Source of the DNA: Amphimedon queenslandica
Lineage: Eukaryota; Porifera; Demospongiae; Haplosclerida; Niphatidae
Length of the DNA: 64,000 nt
Reading direction: 5' to 3'
Assembly: GCF_000090795.2 (NCBI RefSeq)
Contig: NW_003546721.1
Coordinates: 1 to 64,000 of the forward strand
A program made the translations under genes and the position numbers. The notes under the pieces were generated by a model, which saw only the letters and a list, made by a program, of their open reading frames with translations, was not told where the DNA came from and did not search any database. Positions 10,475 to 21,579 of the stretch are shown here, piece after piece. The first letter of the stretch is position 1, and every line of letters starts with the position of its first letter.

Positions 10475-13400
10475 TCAAAATATCTGTTCATTGTAAGCTA
10501 AGACTATAGTCGTTTGGAGAAAAAGGTATTTATCATGGTCAATAACTTGTATTAGACTAGGATTATGTGATGAATTTTGAAGTCTTTCATAAGAGAAAGG
10601 AGAAATGAGTACTTTATTTACATGGCATACTCTACAAATAGCAACATAGGTAAGTCCACTGCAGAATTCTTTGTTGCTTGTATTAATTACTGCTTCATTG
10701 AGGGTTAACCCCTGTGATTCATGAATAGTAATAGCCAATGATAATTTAGATGGAAGCTGTATTTTAGAGCATGCTCCATTAGAAGACCAACTTTTAGGTA
10801 CAGATAGAATCAGTACTGAGCCATCAAGTAATGTAGGGCCCGAATATATTTTTCAAAGACAATAGTAACAGCAGTTGAAAGAGATGGAGGTGTGTTTCCA
10901 TTCTGATAGCATATTGAATTAACAGTTCCCATTGCACCATGCAGAAACTCCCTTTCAGTCGATAGGTTTGTTGTTAGCATAACACGTGCACCCTCTGCTA
11001 ATGTAATTTTAGGTTCTAGTCCATGAGCATGATCAGATAAATATCTATTTGCATTTGGACCAGAATGTTAGCATTAATGTGAGCAATAGGTGAAGTGCAA
11101 GAATGAAGCTTGCTCATATTAAATTCCTTAACTTCCTTAATAGTCTAAAATAGATGTATTGAATTGTTGAACATAGATATATTATTAATTGCTTGAGCAG
11201 GGGTTGTTATAAGGAGGATTTACCAGTCATCTTCAGTGACGATACCATTTTGAAATTAAATTTGACTTTTGTCATCACATGATTGCCTCATAATTTGGTC
11301 TAAAATAATGAATTTTTCAAAACTATGATAAAAAGTGGTGCCAAAATCTGATACCAAGGAGCTTGAAAAACAGCAAAAAAAGGGAAACTGGCTACTGGCG
11401 GTATTTGACTAAAATCTTCTAGTAGTATACAAGAACAACCACCAATAACTTTATCTAAATTATGTGGAAAGATTTTATGTTCTTTGATCGATTTGACCAA
11501 ATAATTTACGACAAACCATAGAAATATCATCAATGATAAGGTATTCCATTGATTATAATGAAGATTGTAAATTATACAAAATTTAACTTCTTTTGGTATG
11601 TGTAAAAGTGAATGTAGTGTGTAACCACTGATGTTAAAAGCTGCTACCCCTGTTGGTGCAGCTACTTTTGCTCTGTCCTGAAGAATTCTAGTACTATGAA
11701 TCAAGTAAGTTTTTCCAGTTCCTGCCGTACCAAAAGTTATAAATCGTAGTGGATAAGGTGAAGTGAGATGAATGAAGTTCATCAATGTTATAAGCAATCA
11801 ATTGTTTACCATCAAGGTTATTTGGAGAGGCATCAGAAGAAAATACAGGCGCAGGAGAAATGTTTTTATGATGGCAAACAAATCTGTTAAATTCACATAT
11901 AAAAGCATACTTTTTTGACGAATATGACCAGTCTAATTATTCAAAATTATAGTTTGGATTTTCATTTGATGGAGGAATGTGTTGATCAGGTCTACATTAT
12001 ACCATCCATTCCTCTATAGAATTAGGCCTTATTTCAGATCCACAAATTTACATGACAAAGAATAAGTAGGTGAATGTAAACAAAAATGTAATATTTCAGT
12101 TTCATTAGTTGTATCAGAAGGTTCTTGATTGCATGAGACATTAGTAGTCTCAAATAAATGAATGTCATTTTGAATTGAATTCAGAAGAGTAAAAGTTTCA
12201 AGATTAACACTGTAAGCTTCAGTGAAAGGTGAATGAGATGCTTTAAGATCATTTATATGACAAAGTGGAACATAAAGCATCAATTTCTGTGTGCAATATT
12301 GCTCAAAATTTATTCTTGTAGGATCAGGTGAGTAATAGGGACATATTCAAACACATTTCAATCTTTGCAAAACAGGTTCATGCCCTTTGACAGATTTGTA
12401 ATCTTATAAGTGCCGTGTTATTCATTGTTGTATTTTAAGGACGATGAATGTAATTATGAAGTATTGAAGCTTCAGTTGCCTGAGATTCTTAACTGAAATT
12501 ATTCTCTTTATGTCATGAACTGTCTAAACTTAAAATAATTATATCTCTTGTACTTCCAAGTAAAGGCAATAATGAGATGTTTCTTGTGCTGAAAAATCAC
12601 TATCAGCAATGCTATGAAGCAAAAATTTTTGGATGACTTCTGCTGAAGAATTATTAGATCAAGTTTTCAATATTTTAGAATAAATCTGCTATAGAGTGTT
12701 AGATCAGGGTTCATATTTGGTAGCAAACTTTGTAATGTACTCTATCACTTTTTGTTTAGATATGCAGAGTTACATATCTACATTACCTCTCAACTGAATA
12801 GTTAAATTGGATTGTAGCTGTTTATCAATGGATCATTACAAATCGTTGTAAGTGTTGGTTCATCATTTTCATATTTTCTTAAAGTTTGTTCTTGTATTTT
12901 TTGAGGCATGCAAATCTGCAAACTTGCTCACCATTATTGATACTTTTAATGCAGTACGCAGGTGAAAATTTTGTTTGACATTGGCAAGTAGTGACAAGGT
13001 CAATGATGTCCTGATGAGAATCTGATACAGTAGATAAAGGAATATTACAAATATAAGGAAGTTTAGCTGGCGGTGCATTATGATAACCTGAACCATCTAG
13101 TAATAAACCTGTGATTAATTGTTGTTACATAGCTGTTAATGTAGGAGATCAATTTTTTTAATGAGTAATCATCGTGTGAAGAGAGAATTGATTCAATGTT
13201 AAGAGGATCTTCTAACGATGCATGTCCATGAATATGAGGACTTCCTCGGTTCTGATATTAACACTCTTGTAAATTATATCCATGAAAGCAGTTATTCTAT
13301 GATAAAAATACAAATCTACAAAAAAACAAGGGTTGTCAAATAGCACTTTAGACTTTTGATGCAAGGATAAGGAATTAACATTCAAAATGTGTGCTAATTC

Positions 13401-14836
13401 AGGCCATTGTAAGTCTGCAGCACTGTGTGAAAAAAATGGTTGGTAAACCAAAATTATCTACCAATGTAATTAAATTTGCCCTCTGCTTGCACCAACATTG
13501 TTTGGTGCCTCTCAGAAACAAGAACCAAATTGAAAAACATTTTTTGGACTATCCACAGTCAACTAAGTTTTGTAACTGTTAAGTGCCCATCATGTTCATT
13601 CTGCTTTGCATAAAATCTCCTGACTGAAAGTGCATGGTGTCTCATTTCAGTATTAAAAGCGAATTATTTATCACAATAAAATAATTATTATTTATCGTTA
13701 CAAATTATCATACCTAAAGCGTTGATGTTTTGAAAATCTTTGGTCTTTATATAACATCAAATGTTTGAAATAATTTCCAATAGTTACATCTCCTATTCTA
13801 GAAGCTGTGAAATCAGCATTACCATTTGGTAATAAAAATAGAAAAGCACAACTTATATACCCTTCTGTATTAAATTCATTTATTGGTGTTCTCAATAAGG
13901 ATGGGTAATCAATGGACTTTATAGGTATGTTACTCATAGCCTCCTCTTCTGAAATGCCATTCATGGATAAATATATTACTATATTCATCATAAAATATCC
14001 ATTATGGTGAAGCAAAAATCTGTCCTCATTAAATTCTATTTGGAATTATCTGGTAGTTGTTCAATCATTGCAAAATCAATTTTAATATCGTAATAATACT
14101 TATGATTCCTAAGAGCCATTGCAGCGCATTTAAAATCTCTGTTCTCCTAATTCTAAAATTTATGTGAGTATTAGGAGAATGGTCTTTTTTAACAAAAACA
14201 ATGTTAACATTTATAGGATCACGAGGTATTTAATATTTGCGACACTTTTAATATCTAGTGGTAGATTAATTATCGTAGCCTTTGTATCCCAACTGATGCA
14301 ACGGAAGTTTAAAAATGCATATGATAGGCAGAATACAAGAAATGTGCATTTCTTCAATTTGTGATAATCCCGAAAAACAATTGTAATAATAATAATTAGA
14401 CTGAAAGCATTTGCTATCAATTCATCGGGAATTTCTGATGGAATCATGTTCTTAACCTTTGAATATAATTTAGGTCTCTGTTTATCCCTTCTACATTTAC
14501 ACAACAAGCATTTTGTCCAAGGATACAAAATTGGTATGAAATAATATCCATTCTAATGTAGTTTTGAGATTTAATATTGTGATTATTGTTTTGTAAACCA
14601 TGGAACATAAAATTAGTAGGACTTACAGATGAGGCTGTAGAGCTCTCACATTCCATATCAACTATAGTACTTTGTTGTGATCTATCCCTTTTTTTACTTC
14701 TGTAACTCTTTAACATGTCTAGTCTTAATTTCTCATCATCATTTTCTGTTAATTTTTTAACTTTCTCAGTAATTCGTCTTGTTGTGTTGTCACTAAATTT
14801 GTTGCTCATTTTTATTACATATTGCATGTTTGGCAA
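10475..14836 (-). pseudogene. Helitron RepHel protein (Rep plus PIF1-like helicase), many breaks
   Basis: The start region near 14800 is basic (KSYRSKKRDRSQQ). CLLCKCRRDKQRPKLYSKV followed by IPSEIPDELIANAFS matches the zinc-binding DUF6570-type module of Helitrons. Then come RTPINEFNTEGYISCAF and VTIGNYFKHLMLYKD (about 13700-13900), and FFSHSAADLQWPELAHIL, ENP/DNPCFFVDLYFYHRI and a weak HIHG-like end (about 13210-13440) of the Rep domain. The helicase has Walker A GTAGTGKTYLI (about 11725), VAAPTGVAAFNI, Walker B CSCILLEDFSQIPPV, and the C-terminal AITIHESQGLTLNEAVI..FCSGLTYVAICRV (10738-10600). More than ten stops and frame shifts make it non-coding. The reaction, rolling-circle nicking and unwinding, is known for the family only. 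Confidence 0.75.
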
Positions 14837-15146
14837 TTATTAACTTTTCTGGTAATTTAGTGTTAAAAAGCTTTAAGATCAATTTTATTGGTTGAATCAT
14901 GATTATTAAAGACAGTTAGCTAAAATTGATTGCTACCGTGAATAATTTTTAATGTAGTATCTTTGTCCTTTCTGCCTAAATTAAATCTCAAATTTTATTA
15001 TTGTATACCAAAAATGAACTTCTTTATTAACATAATTTGTACTATAATGACAATCAATACTGCAATAAAATTATTTCCAAGATAAGTGTTGTTATAAACA
15101 TATGATCAATTCTTTTCTACAGAAACACATAATAAGTACTTCCAAT

Positions 15147-17340
15147 TAGAGCTGTGAACCTAACCCAAAATATGCATCCAGTTAACTGAAATTAATGATT
15201 AACGGTTATCCGGTTTAACTGAAAAAAATTAATTTATTCTTTTGTAATGTAAGGAAGTAATTTTAGGTGCATTGTCATGTAAAAAAACTAGTTTCTCTAC
15301 ATTAAATGGGTCCAGTGAAGATCTTTTTGCGTTTACTATGTTTCCCGTAGCACTAAAAAGCCTTTCAGACGGAACGGATGTCGCTACTATTCCCAGGTAC
15401 TTTCTTGCCATCTTTGATAAATTGGGATATGACATAGCATGTTGCCTCCACCACAGCAAGACATCACCTTGAAGCTTCAATAAAGGTTCAGCTTTGAAAC
15501 GACTAAGTTCACTTAAAATAAGTTCATTTAAGGAAACTGTAGTAGCCGATGATAATTCCTCGTCACAGGTAGTAGTAAAAAATTCTTCACCAAGAATATT
15601 CTCTAAGGCCGACTTCTTAGCACTTGGTGGCTGTGTATCTTGTTCACTAGTAGAATCTGCATCAGGTGGGTGAGAATTAGAGGTTCCTAAAGTAACAATT
15701 TCATTTACTAAAGAATCTAGCACTTCTTCTTGTTCGCCAGGAGATAAGTGAGGTAGGGTCTTCATTCGAGGATCTAAGAAAGATGCTTTGTTAAGAACTA
15801 ATCGAACTGCAGGATCTTGGTATCTTTCATCTAAATATCTTCCAATTGCTTGTTTAACAGATTTAAGGCTTTGTGAGTCAGAAGAGCTAACCTTTATTTT
15901 ATCCTTCATTTTTACTAACAATGGACCCAAAACAGATGAAGTAGGATAGCTCTGTGAGCTGAGATAAGTAGTTGCATCTTTAAATGGTTTCAAAAGGTCT
16001 AGAAAATCTTCTATTAAGCGCCATTCTACGGGAGTATGCTCCAAATGAAGTAATTCTCTCTGAGAATGAAGAACAGCTCCAATTGCTGCTTGCTGCTCAC
16101 AAAGTCGAGACAGCATGTCAAACACGGAATTCCATGGAGTTTGTACAGCCTACATGTAGAATAGATACAAAATAATCATGAAAAGGTTGTTGTTTTAGTA
16201 CTATTGTTATTACTTATTATTATTATTGTTAATATTATCAATATTTGATTGTTCGATCATTAATTACCTGAATTAAGGTGTGCTTTTGTATGCCAAGTAG
16301 TTCTTGTTATTGTGCCAATTGCTCTCTATCAATTCTTGATTGGTTAAAGTGAGTGACCACTTTTTTAGAACGGGCAATTACTTTACTAATTGCATTGACT
16401 TCTAATCCAGCACTCACAGACAAATTAAGTGTGTGGCCAGTGCAGGGAATGCGAATACATTTCAAATCTTCTTCGACTGCTTTAACGATATTACTGCCAT
16501 TATCTGTTGTGAAGGCAGTGACATTTTTAGCAATGTCAATCAGCCAATTTCCTGTACAACAAGTGATTGCACTACTAATTGAAGTATGGTCATGATGACC
16601 TGGTAAAGGTAAGCACTGTAGGGTTTTATGCTCAAGATCAAAAGTATCTGTTAAGTAATGAGCAGTTAAAGAAATAAAACCGTCACCAGCACGTGATGTC
16701 CACATATCACTGGTTAAAGTGATAAATTCTTGCTGTGAAACTACTCCACATACTGACCTTTTCATATCGTTATATCTAGAGTCTATTATTTCCATTAGCG
16801 ACTTTCTGCAAGGTACTGTATAACGTGGTTCAGCAAGATGCATTAAATTGAGAAACCCTGCTCCATCTACTACACTAACAGGACGAAGATCCCTAGTAAT
16901 AAAGTCAGCAAGTCCTTCATTCAGCTTTTTTGCCATCTCAGAGTTAGCAGAAAACTTCTTAACAGATTTTGAAACAATAAATGCATCTAGTGATGACTGT
17001 GAACTGGTAGTAGGTTCTTCTTGGTAGAGCATGTTAAACTCAGCTAAGTGTTTAGTCTTTAAATGATTTTTCATGTTTGTAGTTCCTCCACCATGCGCAA
17101 CTTTCTGGGAGCACAACTTACAAACGGCCTTTTCCTTTGATAAGGTACCATCACAGTCTTTAGCAAACCCAAAGTACTTCCAAACAAGAGAAGAACGGCC
17201 AGTTGGAGATACAATGTTGGCGGCCATTTTGATATGCTTAAAGCCATGTGCTTCCAGTTATTAAAATTAATAACCGGTTAAACTAATTATAATAAAAACC
17301 GATGAAATAACCGGTTTATTTAAACCGGTTCACAGCTCTA
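15147..17340 (-). mobile_element. hAT DNA transposon, nearly intact, 2194 bp
   Basis: The terminal inverted repeats tagagctgtgaacc / ggttcacagctcta are perfect for 14 bp. They are flanked by identical 8-bp target duplications cttccaat (15139-15146 and 17341-17348), the hallmark of hAT insertion. The single transposase gene runs on the minus strand. A second palindromic motif family (aaccggtt, cggttatccgg) lies just inside both ends and may be the subterminal transposase-binding sites. Perfect target duplications and only one stop in the coding region point to a recent insertion. It landed in the RPA-like ORF of Helitron 1. Confidence 0.95.
15229..17227 (-). CDS. hAT transposase (BED finger, RNase-H-like, dimerisation domain), one intron, one stop
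   Basis: It cuts and rejoins DNA at hAT ends in the nucleus. The start is at Met 17227 (MAANIVSP). Exon 1 (17227-16268) encodes a BED finger (VWKYFGFAKD, CKLCSQKVAHGGGTTNMKNH..TKH), an SVVDGAGFLNLMH segment, and the RNase-H-like core with LTSDMWTSRAGDGFISLTAHY and TTDNGSNIVKAV. CTGHTLNLSV follows. A 118-bp intron (16150-16267, cag/gtaatt..atgtag/g, phase 0) joins exon 2 (16149-15229) with TPWNSVFDML, LDPRMKTLPHL, the helical insert and the hAT dimerisation motif ATSVPSERLFSATGNIV. The total is 626 codons, a usual length. The only defect is an in-frame TAA at codon 307 (16307-16309). Without read-through it gives a 306-residue N-terminal protein. Confidence 0.9.
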
Positions 17341-18200
17341 CTTCCAATTGACTAATCAGTTCAAATTCATGTTCGTTTATAGCGACAACCACATTTTGTG
17401 CATTGATTTCATGCTTTAGTGGTTCTAAAGTCAATAGAACATTAAGTGAATCAACTTTGTCATCAGTTACGCCATCTCGCTCTTTGAAAAACTCAATTAA
17501 GTTCCAAAAAAGCTAACTATCTTCTGCTCCTTATTTTTGTTCTCCAGAAGAAGCTTTGCTGAAGAATTTATATGACATCTATCAAGGTTTTGACGAGTCT
17601 TGCACTTCGTACACTCTCCCATTACATCATTGATTTCAGAAACTTTACTGCTTCATAAAAAATGGGTATGAATTATGAAATTATTCCTATTATTTCACCT
17701 TCAAATAAAGCGTATGACTTTCTATTTCGTTACACACTTTCCTTTCTATTTGACCTTATTCTTCAATTGTACTGTCCTGTGTAAAAGAGAAATGTCAAAC
17801 TCTTTGATACATTTTGACTGTTATATTTGACAATTTATAAGTTTTGCCAATGCTCACCATAAGCCAAAATTCTTCCCATTACGCCAATCTGAAAGCTTGT
17901 TTGGAATTATTACTAATTGCAGCCTCAACTTTCAACAGTTCCATTCCCAACTTAGTAGTGATCTTCTCTTCTTTGTGTATAGAAGCAATGCATCCCTTAA
18001 TAATAACTCTACTACCAACATTTGGAGTAATATTCTCAATTGCTTTAAGATTCTTCTAGATGTCTCCATGCTTCTTATCCATTGTCATATCATCACTTAT
18101 TTTGAATTTATTAATGTAAGCATCTATTTTGGAGCTGCTGCATAGTAGGGCATAAACAAATGGGTCATACTGCTTACCGAAGGTTTTCTTTCATGGGCGA
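17341..18200 (-). pseudogene. RPA-like OB-fold ORF of Helitron 1
   Basis: On the minus strand, from about 18190: PFGKQYDPFVYALLCSSSK, then IENITPNVGSRVIIKGCIAS, ITTKLGMELLKVEAAIS, a WEEFW segment, and VSIGKTYKLSNITVKMYQR. These follow the OB-fold of RPA1-like single-strand DNA-binding proteins. A zinc ribbon-like GECTKCKTRQNLDRCHIN and AKLLLENKNKEQKIV lie near 17640-17500. Several stops interrupt it. The hAT element sits in its C-terminal part: removing the insert and one 8-bp duplicate restores the flow QLE/VLIM across the junction. RPA-like ORFs accompany Helitrons in plants and some animals. A role in handling single strands during transposition is inferred. Confidence 0.6.
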
Positions 18201-18370
18201 GCGAATATTCTATTTTTAATAACATTAATTATTTATTACAATTATTTCGCCTGATTATTGGTTTAGTATTAATTTTAATTATTTATGAATTTGATGCTAC
18301 AAAGAGTTTTAACAACAAAATAATGTAAAGATAAATGAGAGAAAGGGCAAACATTAAAAATTTACTTTAG
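18201..18370. other. No gene recognised
   Basis: AT-rich spacer that may include the 5' terminus of Helitron 1. No TC terminus could be fixed. Confidence 0.3.
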
Positions 18371-18374
18371 CTGC

Positions 18375-18600
18375 ATACATTTTTCTAATATTGATTGGTA
18401 GCATGTAAGAAGGTTAATGCATCAACGTTATCTGGTTTTAAACAGCTTCTTAATTTTGACACAGTTAATCCTTTAACACCGAAATTAATTTTGGATTAAA
18501 AATAATTTTCTGGTGGTACTAGTTTAGCAATGCATATCTCTTAAGATCTTGTCCTGCGAGACTTGAAACTTAATAGCAGCCTTAATGGGATGTTCATTCT
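18375..18600 (-). pseudogene. C-terminal scrap of a second hAT transposase
   Basis: The minus strand reads LTVSKLRSCLKPDNVDALTF then LHATNQY and a stop. This is the characteristic end of the hAT dimerisation domain in one common animal subfamily. The preceding 100 bases give a frame-shifted echo of the conserved SERVFS region. The rest of the protein is absent. It differs in sequence from the hAT relic at 19.1-20.7 kb, which has its own dimerisation region, so it belongs to another copy. Confidence 0.5.
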
Positions 18601-19100
18601 TAGATAGAAGTATAGGATACTTACCACTTTTTTTAACCACACAAACTTGGCGAAGGGAAAGAGAGTTGTATCATGTTAAGCAGGACCTAGTAGGTAGGAT
18701 ATGAAAAGAGGCAGAAGTCAGTGGAGAAGATGCTATGAGTAGAAATGCTATTGTGACTCGTCGAGGAGCCATGGTTGCTAAGCCGTTTCTAAGCAAAATG
18801 TGGCCCCACCTACCACTTTTCTCCATTGAAATATTAGGCAAAGCAGCTCTCTCGAGTCGCTCGCCTTGTCAACTCACTTCTAGAGGATTTGATAAGCCAA
18901 AGGTATGTCTAAACATTCTGTCTTTTGTTGTAGTGTCATTTTCTAGGTGACTGACCTCGGCCACTAATCGTTTTGAACAGTTTGGGTCGCGCTACTGGAC
19001 TTTACTACCTATATACTTAGAGAGATGAAAGGAGAACCGTTTAAAGCTATCTAGACTGTTTTATTTCTATAAATAGAAAAGAATATAACAATTATACTAC
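18601..19100. other. Unassigned stretch
   Basis: It holds a 71-codon plus-strand frame (18735-18950) with no recognisable domain and no splice context. The region may be a remnant of a non-autonomous element between two hAT scraps. I see no supported gene. Confidence 0.35.
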
Positions 19101-19109
19101 ACCCCCTCA

Positions 19110-20690
19110 TATTATTGACGTACAAGTATGTCTATCGGTGTGAAAGGGTTGAACCTGAAGTTGAGAATAGCCTCTCACTGAAGTAGAAGTAGCTGGAACA
19201 CAAAACATATTTTGCAACTTGTGCTAAAATAGGAAATCTTCTTGCCACCACAGTATGGGATCAGAATCCGAGATCACCTTCTCAGTATAAAATAAAGATA
19301 TATTGGCTTCAATATTTTTGCTATGGCTAATCTCCAACTCGGATGCCTCTTCTCCTAGTAGAATATCCAGTGCTGATTTTAATTTCTTCTGTGGTGGTAG
19401 CTCATTACAAGGTACAGCCTCTGGTGTAGCACAATGCAATTGACTATATTTGGCATGCTCAATGATATTCTCTTTGACTTTTGACTGCTCAACTTCAGTT
19501 AAAAACTTTAGGTATTTCAACCTTGGATCTAGTGCTGTAGCAATGGCCAAGAAAAGATTGGCATCAATCTCATCCAATTTCCATCTAGTTTTCATTCCGG
19601 CAACTACCTTTTCCTTAAAAACTCTTATAGCAATAGACTTGTCAGATGAACTAAGCTGGCTAATAATACTGTATACCACAGGAAGTACAACTGACAATGA
19701 AATATGACTTTCACTGCTAAAAACAACAGTTGTAATTTCCAATGGCTCTAAAACTTTAAAGAAATGTTCTGAAAGGAGCCAGAATTTACAAGTGAAATTA
19801 AGATAATGGTATTGCCGTTTTGGGATAGTTTCATCCGACAAAACAGCAGTAACATGCTATCTGTTTTCTAGCCAGCTTCTGATCATGTAAAACGTGCTGT
19901 TCTAACATGTAGGACAATCTTGCTGAAGCTTCATTACAGGCTTTCCCATATCCAATTGCTTCTTTTTCAATGCATCACTAGCAAGAGCACCGTGTCTAAA
20001 ATGAGTAACAAGTTTCTTGGCAGCACCAACTGCTTGAGTAATAGCAGATACAGAAAGGCCATCTTCAATATACAACTGTAAACGACGTGCTGCGTAACAT
20101 ACCCTTGTACATTTCAATCTTCTAGCATTTCACCAGAAAGAACCATGTGAGATGCAGCATCATGGACCATGGCAACAATGCTGTTGAAACCCAAAAGCAT
20201 GAGTGATGTCCTTTAGCTTTTCATAAATGTGACTCCCAGTGTGATGTCCAGGAAAGGGACTACTTCCAAGTGCACAGGAAACTAGTTGCCAATCAGAATC
20301 AACGAAATGCGCAGCCAGGGATACGTATGCATCATTAGCACAGCTGGTCCATGTATCACTAGTGAGGTAGCAAAGCATTTATTTTTTAACCTCTGCATCA
20401 TTGCTCTTTTCCCTACTTCATGTTTCTGCCAGATAACACTCGCTATATATGCATTACTAGGGATCTTGTAACCTGGCTCTATATAATTCAAAAGTGCATG
20501 AAATCCTTCTCATTTTACAATAGCAGCTGGGCGAAGATCTCTAGCAACCATGTCAGTAATCAGCTCTGTTTTATTTCCTCCTTAAACTTGTCAAAATCAC
20601 ATTCCAAGTCATTATTCATAAAAACAAAACTAGATGTTTCCTTCGGAAGCATAGTGGTGTTACTTGAGACTGTTCAACCACATGACAAAT
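19110..20690 (-). pseudogene. hAT transposase relic, N-terminus missing
   Basis: Pieces in order on the minus strand: PKETSSFVFMNNDLECDFDK (about 20650-20590), GYKIPSNAYIASVIWQKHEV (20470), the RNase-H-like LTSDTWTSCANDAYVSLAAHF (20370), CALGSSPFPGHHTGSHIYEK, CYAARRLQLYIEDGLSVSAI and VGAAKKLVTHFRHG (20090-20000), LLSEHFFKVLEPLEITTVVF, ATALDPRLKYLKFL, and PPQKKLKSALDILLGEEASE. Then comes DPILWWQEDF and a decayed dimerisation segment (KYVLCVPATSTS-like, 19190-19150). The BED finger is absent: the reading ends where the inverted repeat at 20708 starts, so that insertion probably removed it. Several stops and frame shifts are present, for example near 19850, 20120 and 20280. Confidence 0.75.
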
Positions 20691-20925
20691 TTTTTTGTAT
20701 AAAAATTTCTGTCTATTATATAGGCAGTAGCTTATAGGTAGGGTTGAGGTTGAATTTTCAGCCAAATTTATAATGTTCAAAAGCTTATAACTCTGTTATC
20801 TTGCGTTATACAGTCTTATAAATGGCTTAGATGAGCTCCTCTTCACTGAACGATTCTCCTAGTACCTTTAAAGTGAACTGTAATGTAGCGGGAGCAATTC
20901 TGGAGAATAGGCCAAAATTCAATTT

Positions 20926-21579
20926 TTTGCAAAATTCTTCAGACTTTTTCTTCTTCTTTCATCTTTTTTCTATTAACATGGAAATGTTTTAAACTAGAGA
21001 ACAGCTTAACATGGTTTTTACATCAATCTTCTGAGTTTGGGTCAAGGACAAGACAAGTGCCTTTATTATCTCATTAGGAGTTCAAGTTGCAAAGCTAATT
21101 ATTTGGGCATCATTTATCACACCCCTCTCTTTTTACACGCAATTTTTAAAGTAAATGTGCATGTGCAAATCGAAATAGCCATAGCTACGTTACTGTTCTG
21201 TAGACTGCTATAATATTCTCGCTCTTTTCTTCTCTTGGTCTTTGCTGAGATTATCTCATTTGCTAGGACTACCCACTGCTCAGACTGAGAGATCAATGGT
21301 TCTTTTAAGAGCTAATAAATAAATAAGTTAACTATGAAATTTAACATTCATTTTTAAAATAGAGTGAAATAAAGTTACAGCTGCTCAGTATTCAAGCTCT
21401 TTTATTCAGCTGCTTCTGAAGTACTGCATTGTATTCTTCTTGATGGTACAACATACTGAGATAAGTGTTTACAATGATAAATAGCAGCAGAGTTTATGAC
21501 AATAATAATGTGCATCCTGCATACTTGGTTTTGTGGTACATGTACTTATTTCTGGTTTCAGTGTTAGGAGTAATTTTGG
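20926..21579. other. No gene seen (5' flank of Helitron 2 frames)
   Basis: AT-rich; it has no ORF of note and no match to the corresponding stretch inside the right repeat (25221-25696), which is also empty. Confidence 0.4.

Larger units (their letters stand above)
10400..18200 (-). mobile_element. Helitron 1 (decayed), split by a hAT element
   Basis: The minus strand encodes, in order, an RPA-like OB-fold ORF (18200-17341), a cysteine-rich DUF6570-like region (about 14536-14211), a Helitron N-terminal segment (14015-13698), a Rep (Helitron_like_N) fragment (13451-13212) and a PIF1-family helicase (11797-10475). RepHel plus an RPA-like ORF is the coding set known from animal Helitrons. The hAT insertion 15147-17340 divides it. 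The termini are not resolved, so the span is approximate. Confidence 0.7.

Noticed and set aside
18735-18950. 71-codon frame MSRNAIVTRRGAM
   Set aside because: No domain, no splice context and no neighbour logic; length within chance for this window.
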